64,000 nt of DNA from Rothia sp. (in: high G+C Gram-positive bacteria) (GTDB lineage Bacteria > Actinomycetota > Actinomycetes > Actinomycetales > Micrococcaceae): assembly GCA_030529845.1 (NCBI GenBank), contig JAUMWB010000005.1:62001-126000 (forward strand). Direction: 5' to 3'. The notes beneath the pieces were generated by a model. The model saw only the letters and a list, made by a program, of their open reading frames with translations, had not been told where the DNA came from and made no database searches. The position numbers and the translations under genes were made by a program. Shown here piece by piece: positions 47,678 to 56,080 of the stretch; positions within the stretch are counted from its first letter, which is position 1, and every line of letters starts with the position of its first letter.

Positions 47678-48262
47678 CTAGTTCTCGGCGGGAAGCGCCA
47701 GCCAGCCCCGAGCCAGCAGGTCGTAGAGGGCGTCGGGGTTATCTGAGTGCTGAGCTGCCCAGGCCATACCCAGGGTGGCCAGGTAGAGATCGCGCCCCGT
47801 CACTCCGGGGCGGACGCTCCCCTCCTGCTGGGCAGCAGCTAGTAGCTGGTCTAACTGAGCGATCACGTTGTGGCAGGCCATGCCCAGGGGGCTTGTCGCT
47901 TCATCTACCGCTTGGCGCATGGGGTCGGTCAAGCCGTCATAGGTCTGGAACCACTTGGCTGTTGCATCGAGCCAGGCCTGCAGAGCCTCCAGGGCGCTCT
48001 CCCCGCGAGCCAGCGAATCGGCAGCAGGCTCCGGAGCGTGCACACCCCGTGCCTCAAGCACCGCCGCGATCAGGGCCGACCGGTTGGGGAAGTTGCGGTA
48101 AAGAGTACCGGCCCCCACCCCCGCCTGACGGGCGATAGCGTCCATAGAGATATTGACGCCGTCTTGCTCGAAGGCGGCGCTGGCTACCTCCAGGATTTTT
48201 TCTCGATTGCGGACGGCATCGGCACGGGGTTTGCGGGCGGCGGTGGGGGTCTTTTCGGTCAT
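47678..48262 (-). CDS. TetR family regulator of the monooxygenase locus
   Basis: This encodes 194 aa from the ATG of MTEKTPTAARKP (48262). A longer frame runs through the divergent promoter and is rejected. The helix-turn-helix is ISMDAIARQAGVGAGTLYRNF (about 36-56). The C-terminal domain resembles TetR_C regulators of monooxygenase and transport genes. It is divergent from the flavin reductase/monooxygenase pair, with mirror-image operator half-sites overlapping both promoters. Confidence 0.87.
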   Translation of the reverse strand: MTEKTPTAARKPRADAVRNREKILEVASAAFEQDGVNISMDAIARQAGVGAGTLYRNFPNRSALIAAVLEARGVHAPEPAADSLARGESALEALQAWLDATAKWFQTYDGLTDPMRQAVDEATSPLGMACHNVIAQLDQLLAAAQQEGSVRPGVTGRDLYLATLGMAWAAQHSDNPDALYDLLARGWLALPAEN

Positions 48263-48278
48263 GGTGTCCATCCTACAC

Positions 48279-48339
48279 TTGCTAAGTGGAGAATGCCTCC
48301 GTATAGTTTTCAGCATAAACGGAAAACTTCTCCACTTAG
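48279..48339. promoter_or_regulatory. Divergent promoter with paired operator half-sites
   Basis: CTAAGTGGAGAA (48282-48293) and its exact complement TTCTCCACTTAG (48328-48339) flank a 34-nt centre. Plus-strand -35 TTGCTA (48279) and -10 TATAGT (48302) are 17 nt apart. A weaker mirror pair (TTCTAA, TTATGC) exists on the minus strand. TetR binding would block both directions. Confidence 0.7.
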
Positions 48340-48349
48340 AAAAGTTGGC

Positions 48350-48835
48350 ATGACAGAAACAAAACTCGACCCACATAATCTCAGAGACACCTTCAGCGCC
48401 TACCCCACCGGCATAGCCCTCACAGCAGGCCACCTCAACGGCACCCCGGCCGGCATGCTCACCAACTCCTTCAGCACCGTCTCCCTAGACCCACCCCTCA
48501 TCAGCATCAGCTTCGCCAAGACCTCCACCACCTGGCCAACCCTCCAGCAGCTACCCCAGCTGGGGGTCAGCGTCCTCGCCGCAGACGACCTAGAAACCGC
48601 CAACCTCCTGCGCCGCGCCACCCAAGACCGTTTCAACGATGTCACCTACACCGCACACGATGGCGGCGCCCTCACCCTTCCCGGCGCAGCGGCCCACCTC
48701 ATCGTCGAACCTCACGACACCATCGAAGCCGGCGACCACATCATCGCCCTCTACCGGGCCCTCGACCATCACCGCGCCAGCGACGCTCAACCTCTCGTCT
48801 TCCACAACAGCTCCATACGACCCCTCGCAGCTTAA
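48350..48835 (+). CDS. Flavin reductase (NtaB/SnaB-like)
   Basis: This NAD(P)H:flavin oxidoreductase has 161 aa and supplies reduced FMN to the monooxygenases. The flavin_reduct domain pattern is LRDTFSAYPTGIALTAGHLNGTPAGMLTNSFSTVSLDPPLISIS (about 10-53), followed by LGVSVLAADD. The start is ATG 48350; the longer frame antisense to tetR is a shadow. It precedes the second monooxygenase by 30 nt, forming a two-component oxygenase operon. Confidence 0.88.
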   Translation: MTETKLDPHNLRDTFSAYPTGIALTAGHLNGTPAGMLTNSFSTVSLDPPLISISFAKTSTTWPTLQQLPQLGVSVLAADDLETANLLRRATQDRFNDVTYTAHDGGALTLPGAAAHLIVEPHDTIEAGDHIIALYRALDHHRASDAQPLVFHNSSIRPLAA

Positions 48836-48865
48836 AAGAATACCAACCAACAGAAAGAAAAAATC

Positions 48866-50203
48866 ATGGCAGACAAAAAGAAAATGCTCATCGGCATGCA
48901 GCTAGGCAACGGCTACGGCGCCCAGGTCACAGCCTGGAACTTCCCCGGCGTAGACCCCCACAACTACGCCAACATCGACTCCCACGTACGCTACGCCCAA
49001 AAAGCTGAACGCGGCCTCTTCCAGTTCCTCTTCTTCCCCGACTTCCCCAATGAATCCCAGGCCTCTGACCAGGTCGCCCCGCAGCTCACCCTCGACCCCA
49101 TCGTCACCATGGCTGCCATCGCCCGGGACACCAACCGCATCGGGCTGGCAGCAACCGCTCCCACCCAGTGGAACGACCCCTACAACCTGGCCCGTCAGCT
49201 CAAGGCCCTCGACGTCATGAGCGGCGGACGTATCGGCTGGAACGCCGTGACCGGCTCAGACCCCCGCGGCGCCGCCAACTTTGGGCAAGAAATGAAGCCC
49301 TCCTCAGAACGCTACGGTCGGGCCCACGAGGTAGTGCAGACCGTCCAGGCCCTCTGGGGCTCCTGGGGCAAGGACGCCTGGGTCGCAGACCGCGAGACTG
49401 GCATCTTTGCCCGCCGCAGCAAAATCAAACCGGTCAACGCCCAAGGCCGCTACGTGGCGTCCGCAGGTCCCCTGCCGATCCCGCCCTCCAAGCAGGGCCA
49501 GCCCGTCATCTTCCAGGCAGGTGGCTCCCCCAACGGCCTGGCCATAGCTGGGCTCTACGCCAACGCGGTCATTGGCTCGACCTACACCATCGAAGACTCC
49601 ATCCAGCAGCGTCAGGCAGTGCGAGATGCAGCCGAGCGGGCAGGGCGCAACCCCGATGAGATCAAGTTCTTCGCCGGTATCATGCCCACCATTGCCCCCA
49701 CCAAGCGAGAGGCTCTCGACCGGCGCGGCCTGCTGGTTGAACCCCAGATCCACCAGCGCGTAGGCTACCTGGGCATGATGCTGGGCATTCCACTCAGCAG
49801 CTCAGACCTGGACCAGCCCATTGACCCCGGCGTCCTGACCTACGCCCAGCCCAACCCCGGCGACCCGCGCTCAGCCAAGGCTCTAGAGATCGCCCGCGAG
49901 GGCTGGACCGTGCGCGACATTCTCTACCACGGCGTCATCGACTACCACCCCTCCCCCATCGGCCCGGCCAAGGTGACCGCCGACCACATGACCGAGTGGT
50001 TCGAAGCCGGTGCCGTCGATGGTTTCTGGTTCTCACCCGATGTCTACGAAGACGGCATTGACGCCTTCGTCGACGGGGTTGTGCCTCTTCTGCAGGAGCG
50101 CGGCCTCTTCCACACCGAATACGAAGGTGAGACCCTGCGCGAACATCTGGGCACCCCAGACCAGTACGGGCTGGCGGAGCACCTGCTAGAGGCTCGTGGC
50201 TAA
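48866..50203 (+). CDS. NtaA/SnaA/DszA-type FMN-dependent monooxygenase 2
   Basis: This is a second luciferase-like monooxygenase of 445 aa, clearly paralogous in fold to the one at 45736 but divergent in sequence. Landmarks are AWNFPGVDPHNYANIDSHVRYAQKAERGLFQFLFFPDF, LDVMSGGRIGWNAVTGSDP (about 113-131) and GQPVIFQAGGSPNGLAIAGLYANAVI (about 211-236). It lies in an operon with a flavin reductase under a TetR operator. Desulfurisation of an organosulfur compound is the favoured role, because its neighbour is SAM-riboswitch controlled. The substrate is unknown. Confidence 0.85.
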   Translation: MADKKKMLIGMQLGNGYGAQVTAWNFPGVDPHNYANIDSHVRYAQKAERGLFQFLFFPDFPNESQASDQVAPQLTLDPIVTMAAIARDTNRIGLAATAPTQWNDPYNLARQLKALDVMSGGRIGWNAVTGSDPRGAANFGQEMKPSSERYGRAHEVVQTVQALWGSWGKDAWVADRETGIFARRSKIKPVNAQGRYVASAGPLPIPPSKQGQPVIFQAGGSPNGLAIAGLYANAVIGSTYTIEDSIQQRQAVRDAAERAGRNPDEIKFFAGIMPTIAPTKREALDRRGLLVEPQIHQRVGYLGMMLGIPLSSSDLDQPIDPGVLTYAQPNPGDPRSAKALEIAREGWTVRDILYHGVIDYHPSPIGPAKVTADHMTEWFEAGAVDGFWFSPDVYEDGIDAFVDGVVPLLQERGLFHTEYEGETLREHLGTPDQYGLAEHLLEARG

Positions 50204-50220
50204 GCCCCTCACCGTTGAGG

Positions 50221-50277
50221 GTAATGCTCATTGCCATCGGCGTGGACGGTTCTCGCGCAGATGGCAATGAGCATTAC
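50221..50277. repeat. 57-nt hairpin repeat, family B copy 1
   Basis: Perfect 18-bp arms (50221-50238 with 50260-50277) are followed inward by a 5-bp inner stem GCGTG/CGCGC and loop GACGGTTCT. It lies 18 nt after the monooxygenase stop. The loop matches the copy at 51394, while the arms differ but stay complementary. There is no T-run, so simple termination is less likely. Confidence 0.8.
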
Positions 50278-50442
50278 ATTCACGTCCGCTACCGCCGCAA
50301 AATCCACGCTGCCGCGCACCCGCGTCACTTTCGCGACACATTAATCGCCCGCAGCAAATACTCACTGATTTAGACAAAAAGTTATCCACAGATTGCCTCG
50401 TAGCTCTTGCCATGTCAGCTTTCCAGGGCAAAAGTCGCTCCC

Positions 50443-51339
50443 ATGGAACACTTTTTCAACGACATCAAAACCTCCCCAGAGCTAAGGCACGAGGGTATCA
50501 GCCCCTCCACCATCCGCCGACGCTGTGCTCAGGGCAGACTCATCCGCATCATGCCCAATGCCTATGTTGGCGCCCACCAATGGGTTCAATGGGATGAGAC
50601 AACCCGTGCCAAAGCTCGCCACGTCAGCTTCATCAAAACGCACCAACATTATGTACTCAGTCATGTATCCGCAGCGCTTTGGTGGGACGCACCCCTATTG
50701 CGGCTTCCGCGCAAAATTTGGGTGAGCCACCCTGCCTCTACGGTACGCTCGCGGCCGCAGGTGCATGTCAGCCGGGGGAGAGAAGATATATGTGCTGAAA
50801 GCATCTTCCATCGAGGAGTCTTTGTCACCGCACCATTGCAGACCGTACTCGACTGTGCAATGACGCTCCCCGTACTCGATGCCCTATGCGTTGCTGACTA
50901 CTTTCTAAATCGAGGGCTTGTGTCTATGGAAGGTCTGCGGGAAGCTATCACGCTACTGAAGGGCAAGGGTGTATGCATTGCCCGTGCGGTGGCCAATTTA
51001 ATGAGTGATAAAGCTGAATCACCAGCAGAATCTATTGCTCGCTACCGCATTCTGACATGGGGCTTTACTCCACCACAGGAACAAGTAAGCATTCAGATTG
51101 GTAGCTCTGTGTACCGTCCTGATTTTCTATGGGAGGAGTATCGGGTCATTCTGGAGGTTGATGGCAACGTGAAATATGACGGTAGCCATGGCAATCCGGT
51201 TCACGTAATCAGGCGGGAGAAGCAACGGCATCGGGCTCTTGAGCAACTCGGGTACCGGGTGTTGCGGGTAACCTGGGATGATATTATGCGCTCTCCTGAG
51301 ACCTTCCGTGCCCTCTTGCTGAACGCTGGGGTGCGTTAG
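50443..51339 (+). CDS. AbiEi-like / DUF559 protein (putative nuclease-fold)
   Basis: This encodes 298 aa from ATG 50443. The N-terminus (HEGISPSTIRRRCAQGRLIRIMPNAYVG) is the AbiEi-type winged-helix seen in type IV toxin-antitoxin antitoxins. The C-terminal third is a DUF559, Vsr/REase-like domain with YRPDFLWEEYRVILEVDGNVKYD and RHRALEQLGYRVLRVTWDD, i.e. a PD-ExD-type core. Such fusions are frequent and usually orphan in Actinobacteria. No AbiEii toxin gene is adjacent, so a toxin-antitoxin role is not supported here. It is flanked on both sides by the same 57-nt hairpin repeat. Confidence 0.75.
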   Translation: MEHFFNDIKTSPELRHEGISPSTIRRRCAQGRLIRIMPNAYVGAHQWVQWDETTRAKARHVSFIKTHQHYVLSHVSAALWWDAPLLRLPRKIWVSHPASTVRSRPQVHVSRGREDICAESIFHRGVFVTAPLQTVLDCAMTLPVLDALCVADYFLNRGLVSMEGLREAITLLKGKGVCIARAVANLMSDKAESPAESIARYRILTWGFTPPQEQVSIQIGSSVYRPDFLWEEYRVILEVDGNVKYDGSHGNPVHVIRREKQRHRALEQLGYRVLRVTWDDIMRSPETFRALLLNAGVR

Positions 51340-51393
51340 CAGGGCCACAGGTGTGGGATGAAACCTACTTATGTATAGCTATGGCAGTTGAGT

Positions 51394-51450
51394 GTGGCGG
51401 TAAGTGCCATCAGCGCGGAAGGTTCTCGTGCAGATGGCAATTGCCGCTAC
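51394..51450. repeat. 57-nt hairpin repeat, family B copy 2
   Basis: It has the same length and orientation as copy 1. The arms GTGGCGGTAAGTGCCATC and GATGGCAATTGCCGCTAC pair with two G-U and one mismatch. The inner stem is GCGCG/CGTGC and the loop GAAGGTTCT. It lies 54 nt after the DUF559 gene. The following leader of acs (to 51779) holds three GCGTCA words at 51477, 51487 and 51506 and no clear gene. Confidence 0.8.
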
Positions 51451-51779
51451 ATACAAGAATGGGGGCGGACGGACGCGCGTCACGGGGCGTCATAAACGTT
51501 AAGGGGCGTCACGGTTTAGTAAGAGTAGAGCGCAGGTGTTTACCCTGAAAGAGATTTTGTCCATCACGAGCGATACGAGAGACCTGGCTCTACGACGATC
51601 GCAGCAACCACGCCGACAACCTGAACCTACTGACGCATCAGCTACCCACCCCGAAGGGGTAGGGGCACTTGACTGGGGGTCAAGGGGTCGCAGACTCAAT
51701 TTCATTCGACTGTTAATCGAAGGGTTACTGATTCGAGTTCGGCGCCGGTGCTACAGCCAGCTACCGATGGGAGATACCC

Positions 51780-53888
51780 TTGGGCGCACCTGCCGATTTT
51801 GTTTACACCGACCCTTCTCACCCCACGCCCAACCCGGCCCTGATTTCAGATGAGGCCCGCGTGCAGTTCTGGGCAGACCAGGCCAAGTCCCGCCTGACTT
51901 GGGGCGAACTCTTCGATGAGGCCAACCCCCATACCTTCGCCAAGCCCCAGAGCCTGGGTTTTGATGAGGAGGGTATCGAGCAGTTCACCGTGCCCGAGAT
52001 TAAGTGGTTCGAAGGTGGCAAGCTGAATGTTGCCTACAACTGCGTAGACCGCCATGTTGAAGCGGGTAAGGGTGATAAGGTAGCCCTCTACTTCGAGGGT
52101 GAGCCCGGTGACCGTCAGGCTATCACCTACACTGAGTTGCAGCGCCGGGTAGCCAAGGCAGCCCACGGCCTGGAGAAACTGGGCGTCACCCAGGGTGACC
52201 GTGTGGTCATTTACCTGCCGGTCATTCCCGAAACCATCATCTTCACTCTGGCCTGTGCCCGCATTGGCGCTATCCACTCCCTGGTCTTTGGCGGTTTCTC
52301 CGCCGAGGCCCTGAAGTTCCGGGTGGAAGATACCGGCGCTAAGGTGCTCATTACCACCGATGGGCAGAACCGCCGCGGCACCGTCGTGCCGGTTAAGGCT
52401 ACCGCTGATGAGGCCTGCTCGGGTGAGAACAACATTGAGCACGTGATTGTCATTGACCGCACCGCTGGCACCCCCGAAGCCCACGCCGCCGTGCCCTGGA
52501 CTGAGGGCCGCGACGTCTGGTACCACGACCTGGTCGATGACCTGCCCGACACCCACGACTACCAGCTCTTTGGCGCTGAGACTCCTCTCTTTATCATCTA
52601 CACCTCGGGCACGACCGGTAAGCCCAAGGGTCTGGTGCACACGTCTGCTGGCTACCTGACCCAGGTGGCCTACACCCACGCCCTGCTCTTCGACCTGCTC
52701 CCCGAGATTGAGGACGATCAGGGCCAGCACCGCGTGGACGAGCTGGCAACCGTCAACGACCCCGCCAAGGTTGAGAACACCGTTCACTGGTGCACCGCGG
52801 ACCTGGCCTGGGTCACCGCCCACACCTACGAAATCTACGGGCCCCTGCTCAATGGCGTCACCGAGGTCATTTACGAGGGCACCCCCAACACCCCCACCTT
52901 TGAGCGCCACTTCGAGGTGATTGAACGCTACGGGGTCACCAACTATTACACGGCCCCAACTCTGATTCGCTCCCTCATGGGGGCCTTCCCTGACGGCCCG
53001 CCGGCGGGCAAGTACGATCTGTCATCTGTGCGCCTGCTGGGGTCGGTGGGTGAGTCTATCAACCCCGAGGCCTGGCGGTGGCTACGGACGCACGTGGGCG
53101 GGGGCACCGCGTCCTTCATCGATACCTGGTGGCAGTCTGAGACCGGCTCGACCGTGTGCTCGCCGCGTCCTCACGACTCCCAGTTCGCGCCCGCTGGCAC
53201 CTTTGCGGACGGCGCTCCCCGCACCGGTTCCAAGCCCGGCTGTGCGACCCGGGCGGTTCCGGGTATCTCAACCCGCGTGGTCGATGAGCACGGGGCTGAC
53301 GTTGAGCCTGGGATTCAGGGCTTTATTGTGGTCGATAAGATTGGCCCCTCCATGGCCCGCACGGTCTGGGGCAACCCGCAGCGCTACCTGGATTCCTACT
53401 GGCGCCACTACGGCGAGCGCGGCTGGTTCCTGGCCGGGGACGGCGCCAAGGTCGATGATGAGGGCGATGTCTATATTCTGGGCCGCATCGACGATGTTAT
53501 TAACATTTCGGGCCACCGCCTGTCGACCATTGAGATTGAGTCTGCCCTGGTCACGCATGAGGCTGTGGTGGAGGCAGGTGTCTGCCCGGTGGAGGACGAG
53601 CTGACCGGCCACCAGGCGGTTGCTTATGTGACTCTCTCTGAGGCTGGGCGGGCGCTGAGTGCCGAGGAGCTGAAGAAGGCGCTGACCGAGCATATCCGCC
53701 ACGAGATTGGCCCGATTGCCAAGCCCAAGGATGTCATTGCGGTAGCGGATATCCCTAAGACCCGGTCGGGTAAGATTACCCGCCGTCTGCTGGGTGAGCT
53801 CTACCAGGGCCGCGCGCTGGGTGACACCTCTTCTCTGCAGAACGAGGAGGCCCTAGAGGCTATCGCTCAGGTGCTGGCTGCCCGCTAG
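51780..53888 (+). CDS. acs: Acetyl-CoA synthetase (acetate-CoA ligase)
   Basis: This encodes 702 aa and activates acetate to acetyl-CoA through acetyl-AMP. The TTG start has GGGAG 6 nt upstream. The AMP-forming motif is YTSGTTGKPKG (274-284). WWQSETGS (about 457) is the substrate and adenine motif. The C-terminal PKTRSGKITRR contains K665, the catalytic lysine that is acetylated in homologues. The length is slightly above the usual 650. It is monocistronic. An array of GCGTCA words upstream may be regulatory. Confidence 0.94.
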   Translation: MGAPADFVYTDPSHPTPNPALISDEARVQFWADQAKSRLTWGELFDEANPHTFAKPQSLGFDEEGIEQFTVPEIKWFEGGKLNVAYNCVDRHVEAGKGDKVALYFEGEPGDRQAITYTELQRRVAKAAHGLEKLGVTQGDRVVIYLPVIPETIIFTLACARIGAIHSLVFGGFSAEALKFRVEDTGAKVLITTDGQNRRGTVVPVKATADEACSGENNIEHVIVIDRTAGTPEAHAAVPWTEGRDVWYHDLVDDLPDTHDYQLFGAETPLFIIYTSGTTGKPKGLVHTSAGYLTQVAYTHALLFDLLPEIEDDQGQHRVDELATVNDPAKVENTVHWCTADLAWVTAHTYEIYGPLLNGVTEVIYEGTPNTPTFERHFEVIERYGVTNYYTAPTLIRSLMGAFPDGPPAGKYDLSSVRLLGSVGESINPEAWRWLRTHVGGGTASFIDTWWQSETGSTVCSPRPHDSQFAPAGTFADGAPRTGSKPGCATRAVPGISTRVVDEHGADVEPGIQGFIVVDKIGPSMARTVWGNPQRYLDSYWRHYGERGWFLAGDGAKVDDEGDVYILGRIDDVINISGHRLSTIEIESALVTHEAVVEAGVCPVEDELTGHQAVAYVTLSEAGRALSAEELKKALTEHIRHEIGPIAKPKDVIAVADIPKTRSGKITRRLLGELYQGRALGDTSSLQNEEALEAIAQVLAAR

Positions 53889-54036
53889 CTTCTCCTGCGC
53901 AGCTGCCCGCTAGCTGTGCCTGCTAAGCCGCATCGTGCGTCCGACCTGAACCTCCGCCCACCCCCTCTGTACGCAGGTGAGCGCCTACCCGACCTAAAAT
54001 AAGGAGGGAAGGCACTCACTACCATCGGGAGATTTC

Positions 54037-54657
54037 ATGCCAAGGTTCTCACGCGCGACCAAGACCGTGCTGGCCCTGCTTGCGGGCGGGGCGGCCATTA
54101 TCGGTATTGGCGCCACCAACCACGCTACCCCTGCCCGTGTGGCGCCGCTGTTGGGTAGTTCGTCCTCGTCGTCACAGAAGCAGGGCGGACGTTCCTCCAC
54201 CAGTTCCCAGATCAGCGGCAGCTCCAAGGAATACGCCGAGATTTGCTACGACCCAGGCACCGGGCAGCGCCTGGAGAACTCCGAGTGTGAGGACGAGGGC
54301 GGCTCAGGTTCCGGCGGTGGTGGTGCGGGCGGTGGAACTGGGCGGTCCTACTGGGTGCCCTATTCATCGTCATCGACCCTGCCCAAGGTGGGTGAGAAGG
54401 TTGCAGGTGGGTCTGCCAGCCGCCCGTCTGATGGCACGATTTTCCGTAACCTGCCCTCGCAAGGTGGTGGGTTTGCGGAATCTTTCCGCGAGTCGAAGAG
54501 CTCCTATACCGTGGAAAATTCGCAGGTTAAATCGAGCCAGAGCGGGGATTCCTACGGCGGTTTCGACCAGGGCGCCAAGAAGGACGTCACCACCAAGAAG
54601 AGCCGCGGTGGCTTCGGGAGCGGTTCTAAGACCGGTGGCGGAACCAAGGGAGGTTAA
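54037..54657 (+). CDS. Secreted or membrane-anchored Ser/Gly-rich protein, YgiB (DUF1190)-like
   Basis: This encodes 206 aa. The N-terminal hydrophobic segment TVLALLAGGAAIIGIGATN acts as signal or anchor, without a lipobox cysteine. The rest is Ser/Gly-rich and low complexity, with islands YAEICYDPGTGQRLENSECED (two Cys) and RSYWVPYSSSSTLP. In enterobacteria YgiB, a Ser-rich protein, is encoded next to the ATP-grasp protein YgiC. The same pairing here supports a YgiB-like identity. The next gene starts 5 nt downstream. Confidence 0.6.
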   Translation: MPRFSRATKTVLALLAGGAAIIGIGATNHATPARVAPLLGSSSSSSQKQGGRSSTSSQISGSSKEYAEICYDPGTGQRLENSECEDEGGSGSGGGGAGGGTGRSYWVPYSSSSTLPKVGEKVAGGSASRPSDGTIFRNLPSQGGGFAESFRESKSSYTVENSQVKSSQSGDSYGGFDQGAKKDVTTKKSRGGFGSGSKTGGGTKGG

Positions 54658-54662
54658 GACCG

Positions 54663-55877
54663 GTGCGACGACTTTCCTTCCCGCTGGGCCGCCACAACTG
54701 GGAGCAGACCATTGCCGCTGAGGGGCTTATCTATTCGCTCGAAGGGCCCGACGATACCGACCATTACTGGAACGAGTTTGCGGCCTATGAGTTCACCGTG
54801 GCTGAGGCCCTCTGGTTGCAGGAGCAGGTCGAAGAGGCCCACCGCATGTGCGTTGCGGCTATCGACCACATCATTTCGGGGCCCCTCAAGCACAAGCTGG
54901 GGCTGAGCGAGGCAGCGCTCAAACTGGCAATCGATTCCTGGCGTTGGCACGAGTACGACTTCTACGGCCGCTTTGACTTTGTTTACAATCCCGAAACCCA
55001 TACCCTCAAGATTCTTGAGTATAACGCCGATACCCCCACTGGTCTGGTGGAGGCGGCGGTCAGCCAGTCCACCTGGTTCAAGGATCAGCGCCTGGATCTG
55101 CGCGGCTTCAAAGAGTGGAACGACCTGGGCAACGCCTTTGTCGCCCGCTGGGCGCAGATTCGCCAGCGGGTCAAGCACCCGGTTCTGCACTTGGCCTGTG
55201 TTAACGAAGAAATTGACGAGCTGGGTGAGGACCTTGAGAACCTCAAAGTTGTAGCCCACGCCGCGCACATGGCGGGCTGGGAAACCCACATCATGCGCAT
55301 CGACGACCTCTATTGGGACGCCGACCGCCGCATCTGGCTCGATGACCGCGACCGGCAGGTCCACAACCTCTTCAAGCTCTACCCCTGGGAAGACATGGTT
55401 GAGGACGCCTACGGGCAGGTTCTCTTCGAGGGCGGCTACGCTGCCATGGAGAACTGGTTTGAGCCTGCCTGGAAGATGTTCCTTTCCAACAAGGTGCTGA
55501 TGGTCGCTCTCTGGGAGCTCTTTCCGGGGCACCCGCTGTTGCTGCCAGCGTCCTTATCTGCTCACCACGGCTTCACCGACTGGGTGAAGAAACCCATCTT
55601 TGGGCGCGAGGGCGACGGTATCGTAGTGCAGGCCCCCACCTACGGGGTGCAGGCGGCTCATACCGACGGCTACATGACAGAAACTGCCGCCGAACACGAA
55701 TACATCTACCAGCAGTATGTACAGCCGCCCAACTTCACCGGGGACGCCGGCGAACCCAACTACCCAGTCATCGGGGCCTGGGTGGTGGGCGGACGCGCCG
55801 TAGGTTTTGGGGTGCGCGAGTCAGACGGGGCGATTACGGACGGCTACTGCCGCTTCGTGCCGACGGTGCTCAGGTAA
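54663..55877 (+). CDS. Glutathionylspermidine synthase-like ATP-grasp protein (YgiC/YjfC-like)
   Basis: This encodes 404 aa with GTG start; AAGGGAGG lies 9 nt upstream. Family segments are WNEFAAYEFTVAEALWLQEQ, RFDFVYNPETHTLKILEYNADTPTGLVEAA (about 103-132) and GREGDGIV (about 316). The last is the ATP-grasp loop. It lacks the N-terminal CHAP amidase domain of true glutathionylspermidine synthase, so it belongs to the YgiC/YjfC-like group, whose ligation substrates are unknown. It is translationally close to the YgiB-like gene. Confidence 0.82.
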   Translation: MRRLSFPLGRHNWEQTIAAEGLIYSLEGPDDTDHYWNEFAAYEFTVAEALWLQEQVEEAHRMCVAAIDHIISGPLKHKLGLSEAALKLAIDSWRWHEYDFYGRFDFVYNPETHTLKILEYNADTPTGLVEAAVSQSTWFKDQRLDLRGFKEWNDLGNAFVARWAQIRQRVKHPVLHLACVNEEIDELGEDLENLKVVAHAAHMAGWETHIMRIDDLYWDADRRIWLDDRDRQVHNLFKLYPWEDMVEDAYGQVLFEGGYAAMENWFEPAWKMFLSNKVLMVALWELFPGHPLLLPASLSAHHGFTDWVKKPIFGREGDGIVVQAPTYGVQAAHTDGYMTETAAEHEYIYQQYVQPPNFTGDAGEPNYPVIGAWVVGGRAVGFGVRESDGAITDGYCRFVPTVLR

Positions 55878-55884
55878 ACCGGAA

Positions 55885-56043
55885 GGTGGCGCAGGCTCAC
55901 AGCGAAGCTGCTGGCTCGATGGAGTGAGCGGGTGCGTCAGCACACAAGAGCGAACGGAATCCGCCGCAAGGCGGGGCGTGAATCGCCTCGTGAGCGAAGC
56001 GAACCGGCGAGAGGGTCGGCCGTGAGCGTGAGCCTGCGCCACC
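55885..56043. repeat. Long structured repeat, family A copy 2
   Basis: This 159-bp element is closed by a perfect 16-bp inverted repeat (55885-55900 with 56028-56043). It is the reverse-orientation relative of 1983-2210, and 55945-55986 is identical to 2104-2145 on the other strand. It fills most of the gap between the ATP-grasp and cyclotransferase genes. Confidence 0.8.
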
Positions 56044-56080
56044 TAACTTTCTGAGTACATCGGGTGGGTACGATAGAGGC

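Noticed and set aside
50443..51339. Complete AbiE toxin-antitoxin system
   Set aside because: Only the AbiEi-type wing and a DUF559 domain are present; no AbiEii nucleotidyltransferase toxin gene is adjacent.
51536..51853. 105-aa ORF upstream of acs
   Set aside because: No ribosome site or family resemblance, and it overlaps the acs start; it probably lies in the leader.
53895..53990. Short repeated CTGCCCGCTAGCT after acs
   Set aside because: The two partial matches overlap the acs stop and are too short to call a repeat or regulatory site.
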